This document shows, one piece after another, positions 29,078 through 39,609 of a stretch of DNA of 64,000 nucleotides. Each line of letters begins with the position of its first letter. The first letter of the stretch is position 1. The notes under the pieces are model-generated. The model saw only the letters and a program-made list of their open reading frames with translations. It was not told where the DNA came from and made no database searches. Both the position numbers and the translations under genes were made by a program. This DNA is from UBA4732 sp963823075 (GTDB lineage: Bacteria; Planctomycetota; Planctomycetia; Gemmatales; Gemmataceae), in assembly GCA_963823075.1 (NCBI GenBank), contig CAWGKE010000023.1:2418001-2482000 (forward strand), written 5' to 3'.

Positions 29078-31994
29078 TCAAAACGGCGCCCCTGCTTCCT
29101 GCAACTGCTCCAGCAGCTCCGGCGACGCCTCGCGCAGCCCCTTGCACTTCGGGTACTTGGCGCAGCCGAGGAAATACTGCGACTTGCCGCGCTTGCTCTC
29201 GCGCAGCTTCATCGGCCCGCCGCACTCCGGGCACGTCTCCTTGACATCGACCTTGGGCAGCTCCTTTTTCGGCGCCGCCGCCGGCAGCTGGTCCTTGAGC
29301 TGCTCCTTCAACTCCGCCGGGATCGGCTTGGCGTTGCGGCACTTCGGGTAGGCCGAGCAGCCCAGGAACGGGCCGCGCGGACCTTTCCGCACCATCATCG
29401 CCGAGCCGCACTTGTCGCACTTCAGCCCCGTGTCGATCGGCTGCACCGGGTTGCCCTGCGCGTCCACGTCCTTGGCGTTCTTGCACTTCGGATATCCGGT
29501 GCAGGCCAAAAACGGCCCGCGCTTGCCCTCGCGGATCACCATCGGCTTGCCGCACTTCTCGCAGGTGTGTTCCGTCGGCTTGGCCGTCAGCACCGGCTTG
29601 CCCTCGGCGTCGAAGTTCATTTTCGTCTGGCAAGCCGGGAAGGCGCTGCAGCCCAAAAACTCGCCGCGCGGCCCGCTCCGCTTCAGCATCGGCTTGCCGC
29701 ACGTCGGGCACTTGAATTCCGTCTCGACCGGCTCCGGTCGCGGCGCCTCGCCCTCGACCGGCTTGATGTAGTTGCAGCCCTCCTTCCAGCCGGAGCAGCC
29801 GATGAAGTAGCGCCGCGTCTTCTTGCTGTAGTTGCGCACCAGCGGCTTGCCGCACTTGGGGCACATCTCGCCCGTTTCCTGGCCGCGCGTGCTGGGCATC
29901 TGCGCCTCGGCCGCCTGCAATGCAGCCGAAAACGGACCCCAGAACTCCGTCAATACCTGGCGGTACTCGGTCTGGCGCGTCTCGATCTGGTCCAGCTCCT
30001 CTTCCATGTGGCTGGTGAATTTCAGGTCCATGACGCGCGGGAAGTGCTCCACCAGCAGGTCCGTCACCGCCTTGCCGATCTCCGTGGCGTGGAAGCGGCG
30101 GTCGCGCACCTCGATGTAGTGGCGCTCCTCCGACGTGATCTTGTGGATGATCGAGGCATAGGTGCTGGGCCGGCCGATGCCCTCCTTCTCCAGCGCCTTG
30201 ATGAGCGACGCCTCGTTGTAGCGCGGCGGCGGCTGCGTGAAGTGCTGGCTGGCCGTCAGGCCGAGGCGGTCCAGCGCCTGCTTCTCGCTCAGCGCCGGCA
30301 GCGTGGCGTCCTCCTGCTTGCCGATCGGCGCCTGCACGCGGCGGTAGCCGTCGAACTTCAGGATCTTGCCTTGCGCCTTGAACAATCCAGTGGCGAGTGG
30401 CGAGTGGCGAGTGGCGAGGGAAGAATCGTTGGCGGCGTCTTCAGTGGCGGACGGCTTTTCTTCGCTCGCCACTCGCCACTCGCCACTCGCCACTACTTCC
30501 ACGTTCGTCACCGCCCAGACCGCCGGCGTCATCTGGCTGGCGACGAAGCGGTTGTAGATCAGTGTGTACAGGCGGATCAGGTCCTGCCGGTGCGGCGCGT
30601 CGTGGCCGAGCGAGCGCTCCACGCGCTCCGGCGTATAGGACAGGTCGGTCGGCCGAATCGCCTCATGCGCCTCCTGGGCGCTCTTGCCCGAGGCGTAAGC
30701 GTTCGGCTGGGCTGGCAGGTACGGCGGGCCGAACTGGGCGCCGATGTGGCCGCGCACCGCCTGCAACGCCTCGTCGGAAACGCGCGTGCTGTCGGTGCGC
30801 ATGTAGGTGATGAGGGCCACCGCGCCTTCGCCGCTGAGTTCGACGCCCTCGTACAGCTTCTGCGCCGCTCGCATGGTGCGGTCGCCGGTGAAGCGCAGGC
30901 GGATGTTGGCCTGCTGCTGCAACGTGCTGGTCGTGAACGGCGGCTGCGCCGCTCCGTCCGGTCCTTCTGCTCGATCTTCGAGACGGCGTAGGCCGCGCCG
31001 TCCAGGGCGCGGGCCACGGACTCCGCCGTCGCCTGGTCGGCCGCCTCGAACTTCTTGCCGGCCCACTCGGCCAGCTCCGCCAGGAACGACACCCGGCGGG
31101 ACTCTCCGCCGTGGCCGTCTTTTCTTCGCCGTCCTCGCCGGCGGCGCCCTTCGTCTTGGCGGGAACCAGTGCCAGCGGCCGCGGCGCGATCGACACGGAG
31201 CCAGTCGGCGCCAGCAGCGCGATGATCTTCCAGTATTCCTCGGACTTGAACGCCTCGATCTCGCGCTCGCGGTCCACCACGAGCCGCAGCGCCACCGACT
31301 GCACCCGGCCGGCGCTGGAGCCGCGCACCACCTTCTTGCCGAGCAGGCCGCTCAGCGGGTAGCCGACCACGCGATCCAGGATGCGCCGCGCCTCCTGGGC
31401 GTGGACGCGGTCCATGTCCACCTTGCCGGCGTGCGACAGCGCGTTCTGCACCGCGGAGCGCGTGATCTCGTTGAACGTGATGCGGAAGGTGCGCTCCTCG
31501 TCCAGGCCCAGCTCGTCCTCGATGTGCCAGGCGATGGCCTCGCCCTCGCGGTCGGGGTCGGTCGCCAGGTAGACGCGGTTGGCCTTGGCCGCCTCGCGTT
31601 TCAGCTCGGCCAGGATGTCCTTGGCCGTCCGCCGGCCGCCGCGGGCCTTGCCGCCCTTGGCGTCTTCCTTGTCGGCGACGACGTAGGTCGGCACCCAGCC
31701 GGCGTCGATGTCCACGCCGGCCACCTGTTCGCCCTTGCGGCGGCGCCGCGGCAGGTCGCGGACGTGGCCGTAGCTGGCCAGCACCTTGAAATTGGGTCCG
31801 AGGTATTTGTTGATCGTCTTGGCCTTGGCCGGCGACTCGACGATGACCAGATCGTGTTGGGAGCGGCCGGCGCCGTTGGGCGCCGCGGGGGCGGCGGTGC
31901 GGCCCTTCTTCACGGGGGCGGCGGCCTTCTTCTTCGTGCGGCCGGTCGTCACCGGAGCTCCATCTTCAGCGGGTTGCTTCTTGCGTGCGGGCAC
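29078..31994 (-). CDS. topA: DNA topoisomerase I with five C-terminal zinc ribbons (two frame breaks)
   Basis: Type IA topoisomerase that relaxes negative supercoils, about 970 residues when rejoined. The N-terminal Toprim domain has LVIVESPAKAKTINKYLGP and YLATDPDREGEAIAWHIEDE. The active-site tyrosine lies in ITYMRTDSTRVSDEAL. The C-terminal part has five CPxC-type ribbons ending GC(S/T/A)x2PKC. Frames change near 31100 (GCC/GGGT) and near 30952 (GAGCGGCG); each needs one base. Because the gene is normally essential, these are most likely sequence errors. An in-frame heptamer element (30389-30494) adds about 28 residues between VEVV and LFKAQGKILKFDGY. Confidence 0.93.
30389..30494. repeat. 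Heptamer inverted-repeat element inside topA (AGTGGCG type)
   Basis: Four AGTGGCG heptamers plus two bases (30389-30418) and the exact complement (30465-30494) give perfect 30-bp arms with a 46-base loop. Because three heptamers equal seven codons, the arms translate as repeating SGEWRVA and ATRHSPL peptides. The element lies in frame within topA. Confidence 0.92.
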
Positions 31995-32039
31995 GGATCG
32001 GCTCCTCTGGTTGCTGCTGCATCATCGGTGCTGGATTCG

Positions 32040-32100
32040 GCGAGCGGCCGGCGTGAGCCGGCTGATAAACATCATCAGCCGGCTCACGCCGGCCGCTCGC
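32040..32100. repeat. Perfect 26-bp-arm palindrome upstream of topA
   Basis: Arms 32040-32065 (GCGAGCGGCCGGCGTGAGCC and six more) and 32075-32100 are exact complements, separated by 9 bases. It lies between the divergent topA and the PpiD-like gene, so it is not a simple terminator. It belongs to the G/C-rich dispersed palindrome class of this genome. Confidence 0.85.
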
Positions 32101-32249
32101 CACGTTGCTGTTGTGTTGCGAACCGGACTCAGTACAATCCACACTTTGAGCGAAGGCCGCCTTCCACCCATACTATACCTTTTCGCCGGGTGTCAAGTCC
32201 GGCAGGGGGGGGACGTCGGTCATGGATCGCCCGCAACCGAGGATTGGCA

Positions 32250-35053
32250 ATGGCCTTCCACCCGTTCGCTATCGTCCGGAAACACCAGAAGGTCCTGCTG
32301 GCGCTCGCCACCATCTTCTGCATGGGCGTCTTCATCCTGCAGTTCGGCCGCGGCGACCTCATTGAGAGCCTCATCGGACGCGGCGGACAGAACAAAGGCG
32401 AGAAGGTCGTCACGCTCTACGGCAAGGACGTGTACCCCGCCGACATCCTCCGCGACCGCCAGTCCCGTCAGGTCGCCAACGAGCTGTTGCAGGCGGCCGT
32501 CATGACCGCCGCCGGGGACGCCCAAAAGAACGTCACGGCCTACAACCCGGACAAGCCCGACGCCATCGACGACCAATTGAAACAACTGCGAGGGTTTACG
32601 GATCAGAATTTCCTGTTCCAGTCGCTCTTCCAGGAGCGCAGGTCCCTCGACGACGTCATCGGGAGGAACGTCGCCGAGCTGGACGCGGTCCTCGGCGAAA
32701 TCGCCGCCTCGGACAAGACCGACAAGGCGAAGGCGGCGGAGCAGACCCGGATGGCCAAGGACCTGCGGCTGCTGTTCAAGTCCCAGTATCTGGAGTTCAT
32801 GAGGTTCACCCCCAACGCCAGCCCCTTCTATTTTGGGGGCGGAGTCAAGGACGAGGACCTTTTGGACTTCGAGATCTGGAAGCATCAGGCCGACAAGCTC
32901 GGCGTGGTGCTGACCAAGGCCGACGCCCGGCGGGCGATGGCCCACGAGGCCGGCGACCGCGATTTGCCGGCCGACCCCGGCGCTTCCTGGGCGGCCGACC
33001 CGCTCATCAAGTCGGTCCTCGAACTGCACCCGCAGGTGACGGAAGACCAGCTCGCCACGGCAGTGGCAGATGAGTTCCGCGTCGAGATCGCCCAGGGACT
33101 GCTGGCCGGCCGCGGCGCCGGCGTGCCGGCGGTGGGGACTCCCGACCTGACGGCCGAACCGTTCGCGCCCTACGATTTCTGGACGTATTTCCGCGACAAC
33201 CGCACCACCGTCAAGGCGGCCTTCCTGCCCATCCCCGTCCAGGCCTTCACGGACAAGGTGACGGGCGCGCCCGGCGGTGACGAGTTGACCAAGCTGTACA
33301 ATCAATATCGATCGAAGGTCCCCGACCCGAACAGCCCGACGCCGGGCTTCAAGGAGCCGCGGAGAATTCGGATCGAGTATATCACCGCCCGGACGGATTC
33401 GGACTATTACAAGGAGCTGATCGATCACGTCCAGTACAACCGCGTGCGCCAGGCCTTCGACGGCGGCCTGCCCGGCGCCATGGCCGGCGGCGGCGTGGTT
33501 TCCTGGCTGTCGCTGGCCGGCGCGCTGGCCGCCGACCCGTGGAGCAGCTTCCGGGTGGACGGCGACCAGCTGGCGGCGGACTACGGCGAAGCGCTGGCCG
33601 ACCGCCGCGCAGCGCGGTCCGGTCAGGCCAGTTGATCGGCCTCGCCCTGGGCGGCCCGGCCGCGTGGTCGGCCGCGCCGGCCGTCGCCCAGGCGTCCGCC
33701 GACGATCGCCAGCACGAGGCCGTCCGGCTGGCCTCCGCCGGCCCCGCGTTGCTTCTGATCGGCTCCGCATCCGGCGCGCCGCTGGCCGGGCTGGCGGGGG
33801 CCTTGCTTCCTCCCCACGCCCTGGACGGAATCAACGCCGACCTCGCCGATCGCTATTTCTGGGAGGTGCAGCGCAAGGACGAGGCGCCCCAGGTCGTCAA
33901 TGCCGATCTGGAGGCGTTCGTCAAGGCTTTGCCGGACGTGCTCAAGCACGGCCGCGAGGAGGCGGAGCAGAAGAACGCCGCCAACCGGGCCGCCCCGCCG
34001 CTGGAGCCGGAGCAGTACGCCTATGACCGGGCCGAGGAGTTCATTCAGGCCGAGGCCCAGAAGCGCGGCTGGGAGCTGAACCGCAACGGCGGGTTGGACG
34101 ACGTTTACGCCACGCAGACGGACCCGGCCCTGCAACCGCTGGCGACGGCTTACACCGGCGGCCCTTCCGCGTTCGCGGCGGCGGTGTTCACGGCGAAGGA
34201 CACCGGGATGTACCAGCCCCACATGCCGCCGGTGAACGATCTCACGCGGACGAAAATCATGACCTACTGGGTCGTCCGGGACGAGCGGGAGCGGGAATTG
34301 GCTTACAGCGAGGTGATGGGGCGCGGTTTGCTGATGGACGCCTGGAGGCTCCAGGAAGCGCGCAAGCTGGCGCTGCGTGAAGCGGAAGAGATCAGCACCG
34401 GCGCGAAGGCGGCGTGGGACCGATTCGGCCCGGACAGCCAGGGCCAGCAGCAAGAGCTGGTGAAGTATCTCACGGAGAAGCAGGTAGCCGACAAGCTCGG
34501 CGAGACGCTCGAGGTGTCCGGCATCGCCCGCCTCGTCAACTTCCTGACCCCCAACGTAGGCATCGGCGGGACGTTGTACCAGCCCTATTCGCTCCCCACG
34601 GACAAGCTCCCCAACATCGGCGACAACCCGCGGGACTTCTACGACCCTAACAATCTCGTCAACCGGCTGCTGGCGCTGGACGCCCCCGGCAAGACGCTGA
34701 TTTTCACGGATCGGCCCGCTAAGACCTTCTACGTCGCGGTGGTGGAGCAGCGGGTCGTCCCGCAGTTCCGGGGCAGCGACAAGGACAAGGAGTTCCTGGT
34801 CGCTTATCAGGACGCCTCGCTGCCGGCGGCGGGCGCCTTGGCGCCCAACACGGGTCCGATGTGGCGGGCATTCTTCCTGCCGCGGCGCGAGCAGGAATAC
34901 CACAAGGCGCTGATTCGCCAACTGCGGGAAGAGGCCGGGCCGGTGAACGATCAGGGCCAGCTCATCCTCGAAAAGAGCAAGAAGCAGCAAGATCAGCCCA
35001 GCGGGCCGGGAGGCGACCAGGGACCGCCGCCGGTGGACAACTTCGGCCAGTGA
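32250..35053 (+). CDS. PpiD/SurA-like membrane-anchored periplasmic chaperone (frame broken)
   Basis: About 934 residues when rejoined. The start MAFHPFAIVRKHQKVLLALA with one membrane helix (residues 15-35) and the following FGRGD resembles PpiD/SurA-N proteins, which help outer-membrane or secreted proteins fold. Long helical regions follow (DQLKQLRGFTDQNFLFQSLF; EIWKHQADKLGVVLTKADAR), as in the SurA-N chaperone domain. Near 33620 the frame shifts, then continues with GLALGGPAAWSAAP to a proline/glutamine-rich end. No clear parvulin motif was seen, so peptidyl-prolyl isomerase activity is doubtful. The role is inferred from architecture only. Confidence 0.6.
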
Positions 35054-35063
35054 GCCGCGGAGC

Positions 35064-35128
35064 CGTTTAGCCGCTCTTCGCAGAAGAGCGCGTGGCCGAC
35101 GCGCTCTTCTGCGAAGAGCGGCTAAACG
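35064..35128. repeat. Perfect 29-bp-arm palindrome between convergent genes
   Basis: Arms 35064-35092 and 35100-35128 are exact complements (CGTTTAGCCGCTCTTCGCAG start) with a 7-base loop. The right arm supplies the stop codon of the FHA-receiver gene (35122-35124). It may act as a bidirectional terminator for the two convergent genes, though the lack of a U-run and the similarity to other dispersed palindromes leave a repeat origin open. Confidence 0.85.
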
Positions 35129-35832
35129 ATCGCCTCCCGCAGAACGTCGGCGCCGACCGGCTTGATCAGCAACCTTAGCACCTCCGTATCGTCGGGGCGC
35201 CGCCGCTCCGCCGCCTCCGCCGAGCCGGTCATCGCCACCACCCGCGCGCCCCGCAGGTCCACCTCCTCGCGCAGCCGCCGCGCCACCTGATAGCCGTCCA
35301 TCCCCGGCAGGCACAGGTCCACCAGCACGGCGTCGGGCCGCTGATCGCGCGCCGCCTGCACCGCCTCCGGGCCGTCGTGGGCCACCTGGACCTGACAGCC
35401 CCATTCCTTCAGAACCAGCGCCAGCGACGCCGCCGCGTTCACGTCGTCCTCGACCACCAGCACCCGCCGCCCGCGAACCGACGGCGGCTCCTCGGGCCGG
35501 CCCTCCACCAGGGTCCGGTCGTTGGCGTCGGGCACGCCAACTTTGAAGACGACGAAAGCCACGCGGAGAACGTCGCCGTCGTCGAGCGGCCGCGGCTGCC
35601 GAACCGGCGTCTCGTTCACGAAGGTCCCGTTCAGCGAATCCAGGTCGTGGACCCAGACGCGGCCGCCCTGCATGAACAACTGGCAGTGCCGTCGGGAAAC
35701 GCAGGCGTCGGACAGGCGCAGCTCGCAGTCGCGCCGCCGGCCGATGGTGTAGGGGAAATCGGCCGCGATCACGTTGCCGACCCGGCCCAGCTCCCTATCC
35801 GGCATCAGGGGTTGCAAGCAGATTTCCGGCAT
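35122..35832 (-). CDS. FHA domain fused to response-regulator receiver domain
   Basis: A 236-residue signalling protein. Residues about 28-85 form an FHA domain that binds phosphothreonine (YTIGRRRDCELRLSDACVSR, then RHCQLF and LNGTFVN). Residues about 118-235 form a CheY-like receiver with VLVVEDDVNAAASL, the phospho-acceptor D in AVLVDLCLPGMDGY, T in VVAMTGSAEA and K in LIKPVGADVL. It links Ser/Thr kinase signalling, of which this window has three kinases, with two-component phosphorelay. A strong GGGAGGGATGAGCC precedes the ATG. No output domain is present. Confidence 0.9.
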   Translation of the reverse strand: MPEICLQPLMPDRELGRVGNVIAADFPYTIGRRRDCELRLSDACVSRRHCQLFMQGGRVWVHDLDSLNGTFVNETPVRQPRPLDDGDVLRVAFVVFKVGVPDANDRTLVEGRPEEPPSVRGRRVLVVEDDVNAAASLALVLKEWGCQVQVAHDGPEAVQAARDQRPDAVLVDLCLPGMDGYQVARRLREEVDLRGARVVAMTGSAEAAERRRPDDTEVLRLLIKPVGADVLREAIV

Positions 35833-35847
35833 GGCTCATCCCTCCCA

Positions 35848-35930
35848 AAGGGGTCAGGGGTCAGGGGTCAGGGGTCAGGGGGCAATCGGCTTGTTCTTGC
35901 TGACCCCTGACCCCTGACCCCTGACCCCTT
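35848..35930. repeat. Heptamer inverted-repeat element (GGGGTCA type)
   Basis: Four GGGGTCA heptamers with two leading bases (35848-35877) and the exact complement (35901-35930) give perfect 30-bp arms with a 23-base loop. It sits between otsA and the FHA gene. The unit sequence differs from the GATGAAC and AGTGGCG elements, but the 7-base period, copy number and arm length are the same. Confidence 0.92.
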
Positions 35931-35940
35931 GTGTTGGGCG

Positions 35941-37503
35941 TCACCCGCTCACCGCCGCCAGCTCCTCGGCCTCGATCGGCCGGGCCTCGTCCGGCGGACG
36001 CGCCTGGACCAGTTTGCCGGCCTCCGAGAGCAACATGCCGGCCCAGCGATAGATGTTGTTGTCCGCGACCTGCTGCCGCATCCGCGTCATGCGGCGCTCC
36101 TGCTCCTCGGGCGGCATCAGCAGCGCCTGCCGCAGCGTCTCGGCGAATGCATCGACGGCGAAGGGGTTGATGAGCAAGGCGTCCGTCAGCTCCTGGGCGG
36201 CCCCGGCGAAGCGCGACAGCACCAGCACGCCGCGGTTGTCCGCCCGCGCCGCCACGAACTCCTTGGCCACGAGGTTCATGCCGTCGTGCAGCGACGACAC
36301 GACGCAGGCCTGGGCCAGGCGGTACAGCGCCCCGAGCTGCTCGTGGCTGTGGTGCTCGTGGAGATAAACGATCGGCTGCCAGGTATGGTTGCCGTGCCGC
36401 CAGTTGATCTGCTCGACGAGGGCGTCGATCTCATCGCCGAGGCGCCGGTAGGCCGGGATGTGCGTCCGGCTCGGCGCCCCGATCTGGACCAACACAAAGC
36501 GCCTTTTCAGCTCCGGATGGAGCGTCAGGAGCCGGTCCACGGCCCGCAGGCGCTCGGGGATGCCCTTGGTGTAGTCCACGCGCTCGACGCCGAGCAAGAT
36601 GGGCGCGTCGCGCACGCCGAGCCGTCGGCGCAGCCGTCGCTCCTCGCGGCGCTCGTCGTCCCCCTCACCCTTTCCCCTCTCCCCCGTGGGGAGAGGGATG
36701 GGGGGCGCGGCGCCGTCGAAGTCGATGCTGATCGGCTGCGCTCGCACCAACGTGGTCTTGCCGCCTCGGGTGACGGAGGAGCGGTCCATCTCGATGCGCG
36801 CCTCCAGGGCGCGGTCCACCGTCTCCAGGAAATTCATGCAGTGATACTGGATGTGAAATGCCAGAATATCACTGCCGAGCAGGCCGTCCAGGATCTCTTC
36901 CTGCCACGGGCAGATGCGGAAGAGTTCGCGGTTGGGCCAGGGAATGTGCCAGAAGTGGAGGAGGATCAGGTCCGGTCGGGCCTCGCGGAGCATCCGCGGC
37001 AGCAGGGCGAAGTGGTAATCCTGCACGAACACCACGGCCGGGCCGCCGTCCACCTCTTCCAGCACGGCGTCGGCGAACTTGCGGTTGACGCGGCGGTAAT
37101 GCTCCCAGTCGGAGGCGTCGAAGCGCGGAGCGGTGCAGGCGATGTGGCACAGCGGCCACAGGGCGTCGTTGGCGAAGCCGTAGTAGTACCCCTGCTCCTC
37201 CTCGCGCGTCAACCAGACGCGGCGGAGCGTGTACGTCGGGTTTTCCGGCGGGACGGGGGTGCGGCCGTGTTCGTCGCTGACCTCGCGGTCGCCGTCGCCG
37301 CTGCCGTGGGCGACCCAGACGCCGCGGCAGGCCTGCATGACGGGGTCGAGGGCGGTGGCCATGCCGCTGGCCGGCCGGCTGCAGCGGAGTTCTTCCCCGT
37401 CATGAAAATGGATGTACGGCTCGCGGTTGGCGACGACGACGAGCTTGGCGTCGCCGAGGCGCGTGCGCGCGACTTCTCCCAGCCGTTCCTTGGTCCAGGG
37501 CAT
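35941..37503 (-). CDS. otsA: Trehalose-6-phosphate synthase (GT20)
   Basis: A 520-residue GT20 enzyme that makes trehalose-6-phosphate (or a related glucosylated osmolyte) from UDP-glucose and glucose-6-phosphate. ATG 37503, five bases after TTGGAGG, is preferred over the TTG four codons upstream. Motifs: VVANREPYIHFHDG near the start, VFVQDYHFALLPRMLRE, FWHIPWPNRELFRICPW, LGVERVDYTKGIPERL, then SSLHDGMNLVAKEFVAAR and VLSRFAGAAQEL. A G/C-rich palindrome at 36661-36704 is in frame and adds about 20 residues (IPLPTGERGKGEGDD) in a surface loop before the second Rossmann domain. No phosphatase partner (OtsB) is next to it. Confidence 0.93.
   Translation of the reverse strand: MPWTKERLGEVARTRLGDAKLVVVANREPYIHFHDGEELRCSRPASGMATALDPVMQACRGVWVAHGSGDGDREVSDEHGRTPVPPENPTYTLRRVWLTREEEQGYYYGFANDALWPLCHIACTAPRFDASDWEHYRRVNRKFADAVLEEVDGGPAVVFVQDYHFALLPRMLREARPDLILLHFWHIPWPNRELFRICPWQEEILDGLLGSDILAFHIQYHCMNFLETVDRALEARIEMDRSSVTRGGKTTLVRAQPISIDFDGAAPPIPLPTGERGKGEGDDERREERRLRRRLGVRDAPILLGVERVDYTKGIPERLRAVDRLLTLHPELKRRFVLVQIGAPSRTHIPAYRRLGDEIDALVEQINWRHGNHTWQPIVYLHEHHSHEQLGALYRLAQACVVSSLHDGMNLVAKEFVAARADNRGVLVLSRFAGAAQELTDALLINPFAVDAFAETLRQALLMPPEEQERRMTRMRQQVADNNIYRWAGMLLSEAGKLVQARPPDEARPIEAEELAAVSG
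36661..36704. repeat. In-frame CCCCTCTCCCC/GGGGAGAGG palindrome in otsA
   Basis: A short imperfect hairpin of CCTTTCCCCTCTCCCCCGTG followed by GGGAGAGGGATGGGGGG, of the same type as those in dinG (40391-40479) and ackA (50454-50490). Translated in the otsA frame it gives PPIPLPTGERGKGEG, absent from usual OtsA proteins. Confidence 0.65.
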
Positions 37504-37867
37504 GGCGTCCTCCAATACGGCGGAGGCGGTTCCCGTCCGGTCAGCGGCGGGACCGGCCGCGGATTAGGATGGCAACGCCCGTCCTGAGCGCAACCGAAAC
37601 GACCCCGTAGGGCCGAGGCGCTGGAAATGGAAGAACGCAAGTGCTGTGCCGCGGATATGGCACAGGGCGTGCAAGAGGTGGACGCTTGATGGAGGAGAAT
37701 GTGCGGCGCCGCGGAGACGGCGCGGGTCTTTGCGTCAGAATGGCATATCGGTCACGTCCGCCGGAGGCGATTTCAACAACCCGGCCAGGACGGTAGGGCG
37801 ATTTTGTGCGCAATTCCGTACCGACGGACGGGAAGCCCGCTTCTCGCATGAGAACTCATGCACTTCT
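37504..37867. other. Gene-free stretch between otsA and kinase gene
   Basis: About 364 bp without a supported gene. It should hold the otsA promoter and the 3' end of the kinase transcript. Short inverted pieces (for example TGCCGCGGATATGGCA near 37647) are present, but no terminator or operator is convincing. Confidence 0.5.
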
Positions 37868-39361
37868 TCATTCGTCTCGGAGCGGCTGAAGAGCGACCGT
37901 CCGGGTGTGTTCGCGGCGCGGCTGCGGCGGGGCGACGGTCGGAAGGAAGGCGCCGGCCGCCGCCGTCAAGAGGCCGCGGCGCTCGTAGCTGCCCAGGTCT
38001 TCCAGAATCACGCGCACGTCCTGATAGCGATCTTCGGCCCGCAGGGCCATCATCCGGCCGACGAGGAGCGAAATCGGCCGCGGCAGGTGCGGGGCCACGT
38101 CGATCAGTCGCGGCGCCTCCTGCTGCGTGATCTTCACGAGGACCGCCGTTTCGCAGTCGGCCCCGAAGGCGGAGCGGCCGGCGAAGACGTGGAAGAAGGC
38201 GGCGCCGAGCGAGTAAATGTCGGATCGCTCATCGACCTGTCGGCCCAGCGCCTGTTCGGGGGCGATATAGTTCGGCGTCCCCATGACGACGCCCAGGCTG
38301 GTCAGGGCGCGGGCGCGGGGCCGGGCGTGCTTGACCAGGCCGAAGTCGCTGATCTTCACGTCGCCGTCCTGCGTCAGCAGCAGGTTGTGCGGCTTGAGGT
38401 CGCGGTGCAGCAGGGAATGGCGGTGGGCGTAGAGCAGCCCTTCGAGGGCCTGGCGGAGCCAGCGGACGCCGACCTCGGGCTGCGGCGGCCCGGAGCGGTC
38501 GATCCAGGTGGCCAGGTCGCCGTTGGGCAGGTACTCCATCGCCAGCCAGTGGAGCGTCTTGCCGTCCTCCGCCGGCGCGGTCCCCGAGGCCAGGACCTGA
38601 ACGATGTGGGGACAGGTGAAGCCGCCGAGGACGCGGGCCTCCTGCGCCGACCGCTCCAGCAGATCGGGATCGGCCGCGGCGTCGCAGCAGGCCGCCTTGA
38701 CGGCGACCTTGCGGCCGAGGCTGATCTGGTTCGCCAGGTAGACGGTGCTCATGCCGCCGCTGGCCAGGCGGGATTCCAGAGAGAAATCGCCTCCCAAAAG
38801 CAGCCCTTCTCGCAGGGCCACGGGCCGCTCCGCGGAGCCGTGCGGCGTGTCGTCGGTTCGGCCGCCGTCGGCCGCGGCCGACTGGGCGGCGCGCAGGTCG
38901 CCGGCCGCCAGCCGCTGGAACGCCGAGCGCAGCCGCTCTTGCAGCGCCGTCGATCGCGCGGCGACGGACAGGCCGCGGCCGCGGCAGCCGACGCGGAACA
39001 CGTCCACGAAGTACGTCGGCTCCTCCGCGATCAAACCCTCCTCCGACGGAAGATAGGTCGAGATTTGCACGTCCTGAAGATCGAAGCCCTCGGCCGCCAG
39101 GGCCGTGGTCAGCAGGGCGAGGGCGCCGGTGCGGTCCTGGCCCGCGGCGACGATTTCGTGGGCCTGGCCGCCCATCGGCCGGACTTCGACGACGACGGCG
39201 TCGGCGTCGGTCAGCCGGGCCAGCAGGCGCAGGTCGCGCGCGATGTCCGCCGGAGCGTAGCGCTCGACATAGGGATCGGGCATTCGCCGGAGGTGCATTT
39301 CGACGAACGACGGATCGACGCCGGGCGCGTGCTTGAGGACAGAATCACGGAGAAGGGCCAC
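37868..39361 (-). CDS. Ser/Thr protein kinase with N-terminal ACT-like regulatory region
   Basis: A 497-residue protein. GTG 39361 follows AAGGAGG by 8 bases, deciding the start. Residues about 45-110 contain ADAVVVEVRPMGGQAHEIVA and DRTGALALLTTALAAEGFDL, the shape of an ACT domain of the GlnD/uridylyltransferase type that senses small molecules. Residues about 185-460 are a Hanks-type kinase: FSLESRLASGGMSTVYLANQ, VAVKAA lysine, HRDLKPHNLLL and ISDFGLVKH, GTPNYIAPEQALGR. The C-terminus has no membrane helix, so it is probably cytoplasmic. An ACT-kinase fusion suggests kinase control by an amino acid or nucleotide; this is inferred. Confidence 0.82.
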   Translation of the reverse strand: MALLRDSVLKHAPGVDPSFVEMHLRRMPDPYVERYAPADIARDLRLLARLTDADAVVVEVRPMGGQAHEIVAAGQDRTGALALLTTALAAEGFDLQDVQISTYLPSEEGLIAEEPTYFVDVFRVGCRGRGLSVAARSTALQERLRSAFQRLAAGDLRAAQSAAADGGRTDDTPHGSAERPVALREGLLLGGDFSLESRLASGGMSTVYLANQISLGRKVAVKAACCDAAADPDLLERSAQEARVLGGFTCPHIVQVLASGTAPAEDGKTLHWLAMEYLPNGDLATWIDRSGPPQPEVGVRWLRQALEGLLYAHRHSLLHRDLKPHNLLLTQDGDVKISDFGLVKHARPRARALTSLGVVMGTPNYIAPEQALGRQVDERSDIYSLGAAFFHVFAGRSAFGADCETAVLVKITQQEAPRLIDVAPHLPRPISLLVGRMMALRAEDRYQDVRVILEDLGSYERRGLLTAAAGAFLPTVAPPQPRREHTRTVALQPLRDE

Positions 39362-39609
39362 GCCAAATTCCTCCTTCGGCGCCCACCCGGGAGAGGGGCG
39401 GCGAGGGGGGTGAAGGCGACTGCGGAACGATCCTGGCCGGGAGAGGTCGGTACGCAGGAACTCACTTGCTTATTGTGGCACGCAGCGGGGCGATTCGCAA
39501 CCCGGACGGGGCGGGTTTTTCGGCGCCCCTGTCCGTGAGCGCCACGTCGGGCGGGCCGGGTCTGCCGAAGGGGATGAAAGGAAGGATGGATCCGCGCGGC
39601 GCGGGGAGG

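Noticed and set aside
30389..30494. Direct repeats as a CRISPR array
   Set aside because: Units are 7 bases with no spacers, mirrored in a single inverted pair; no cas genes nearby.
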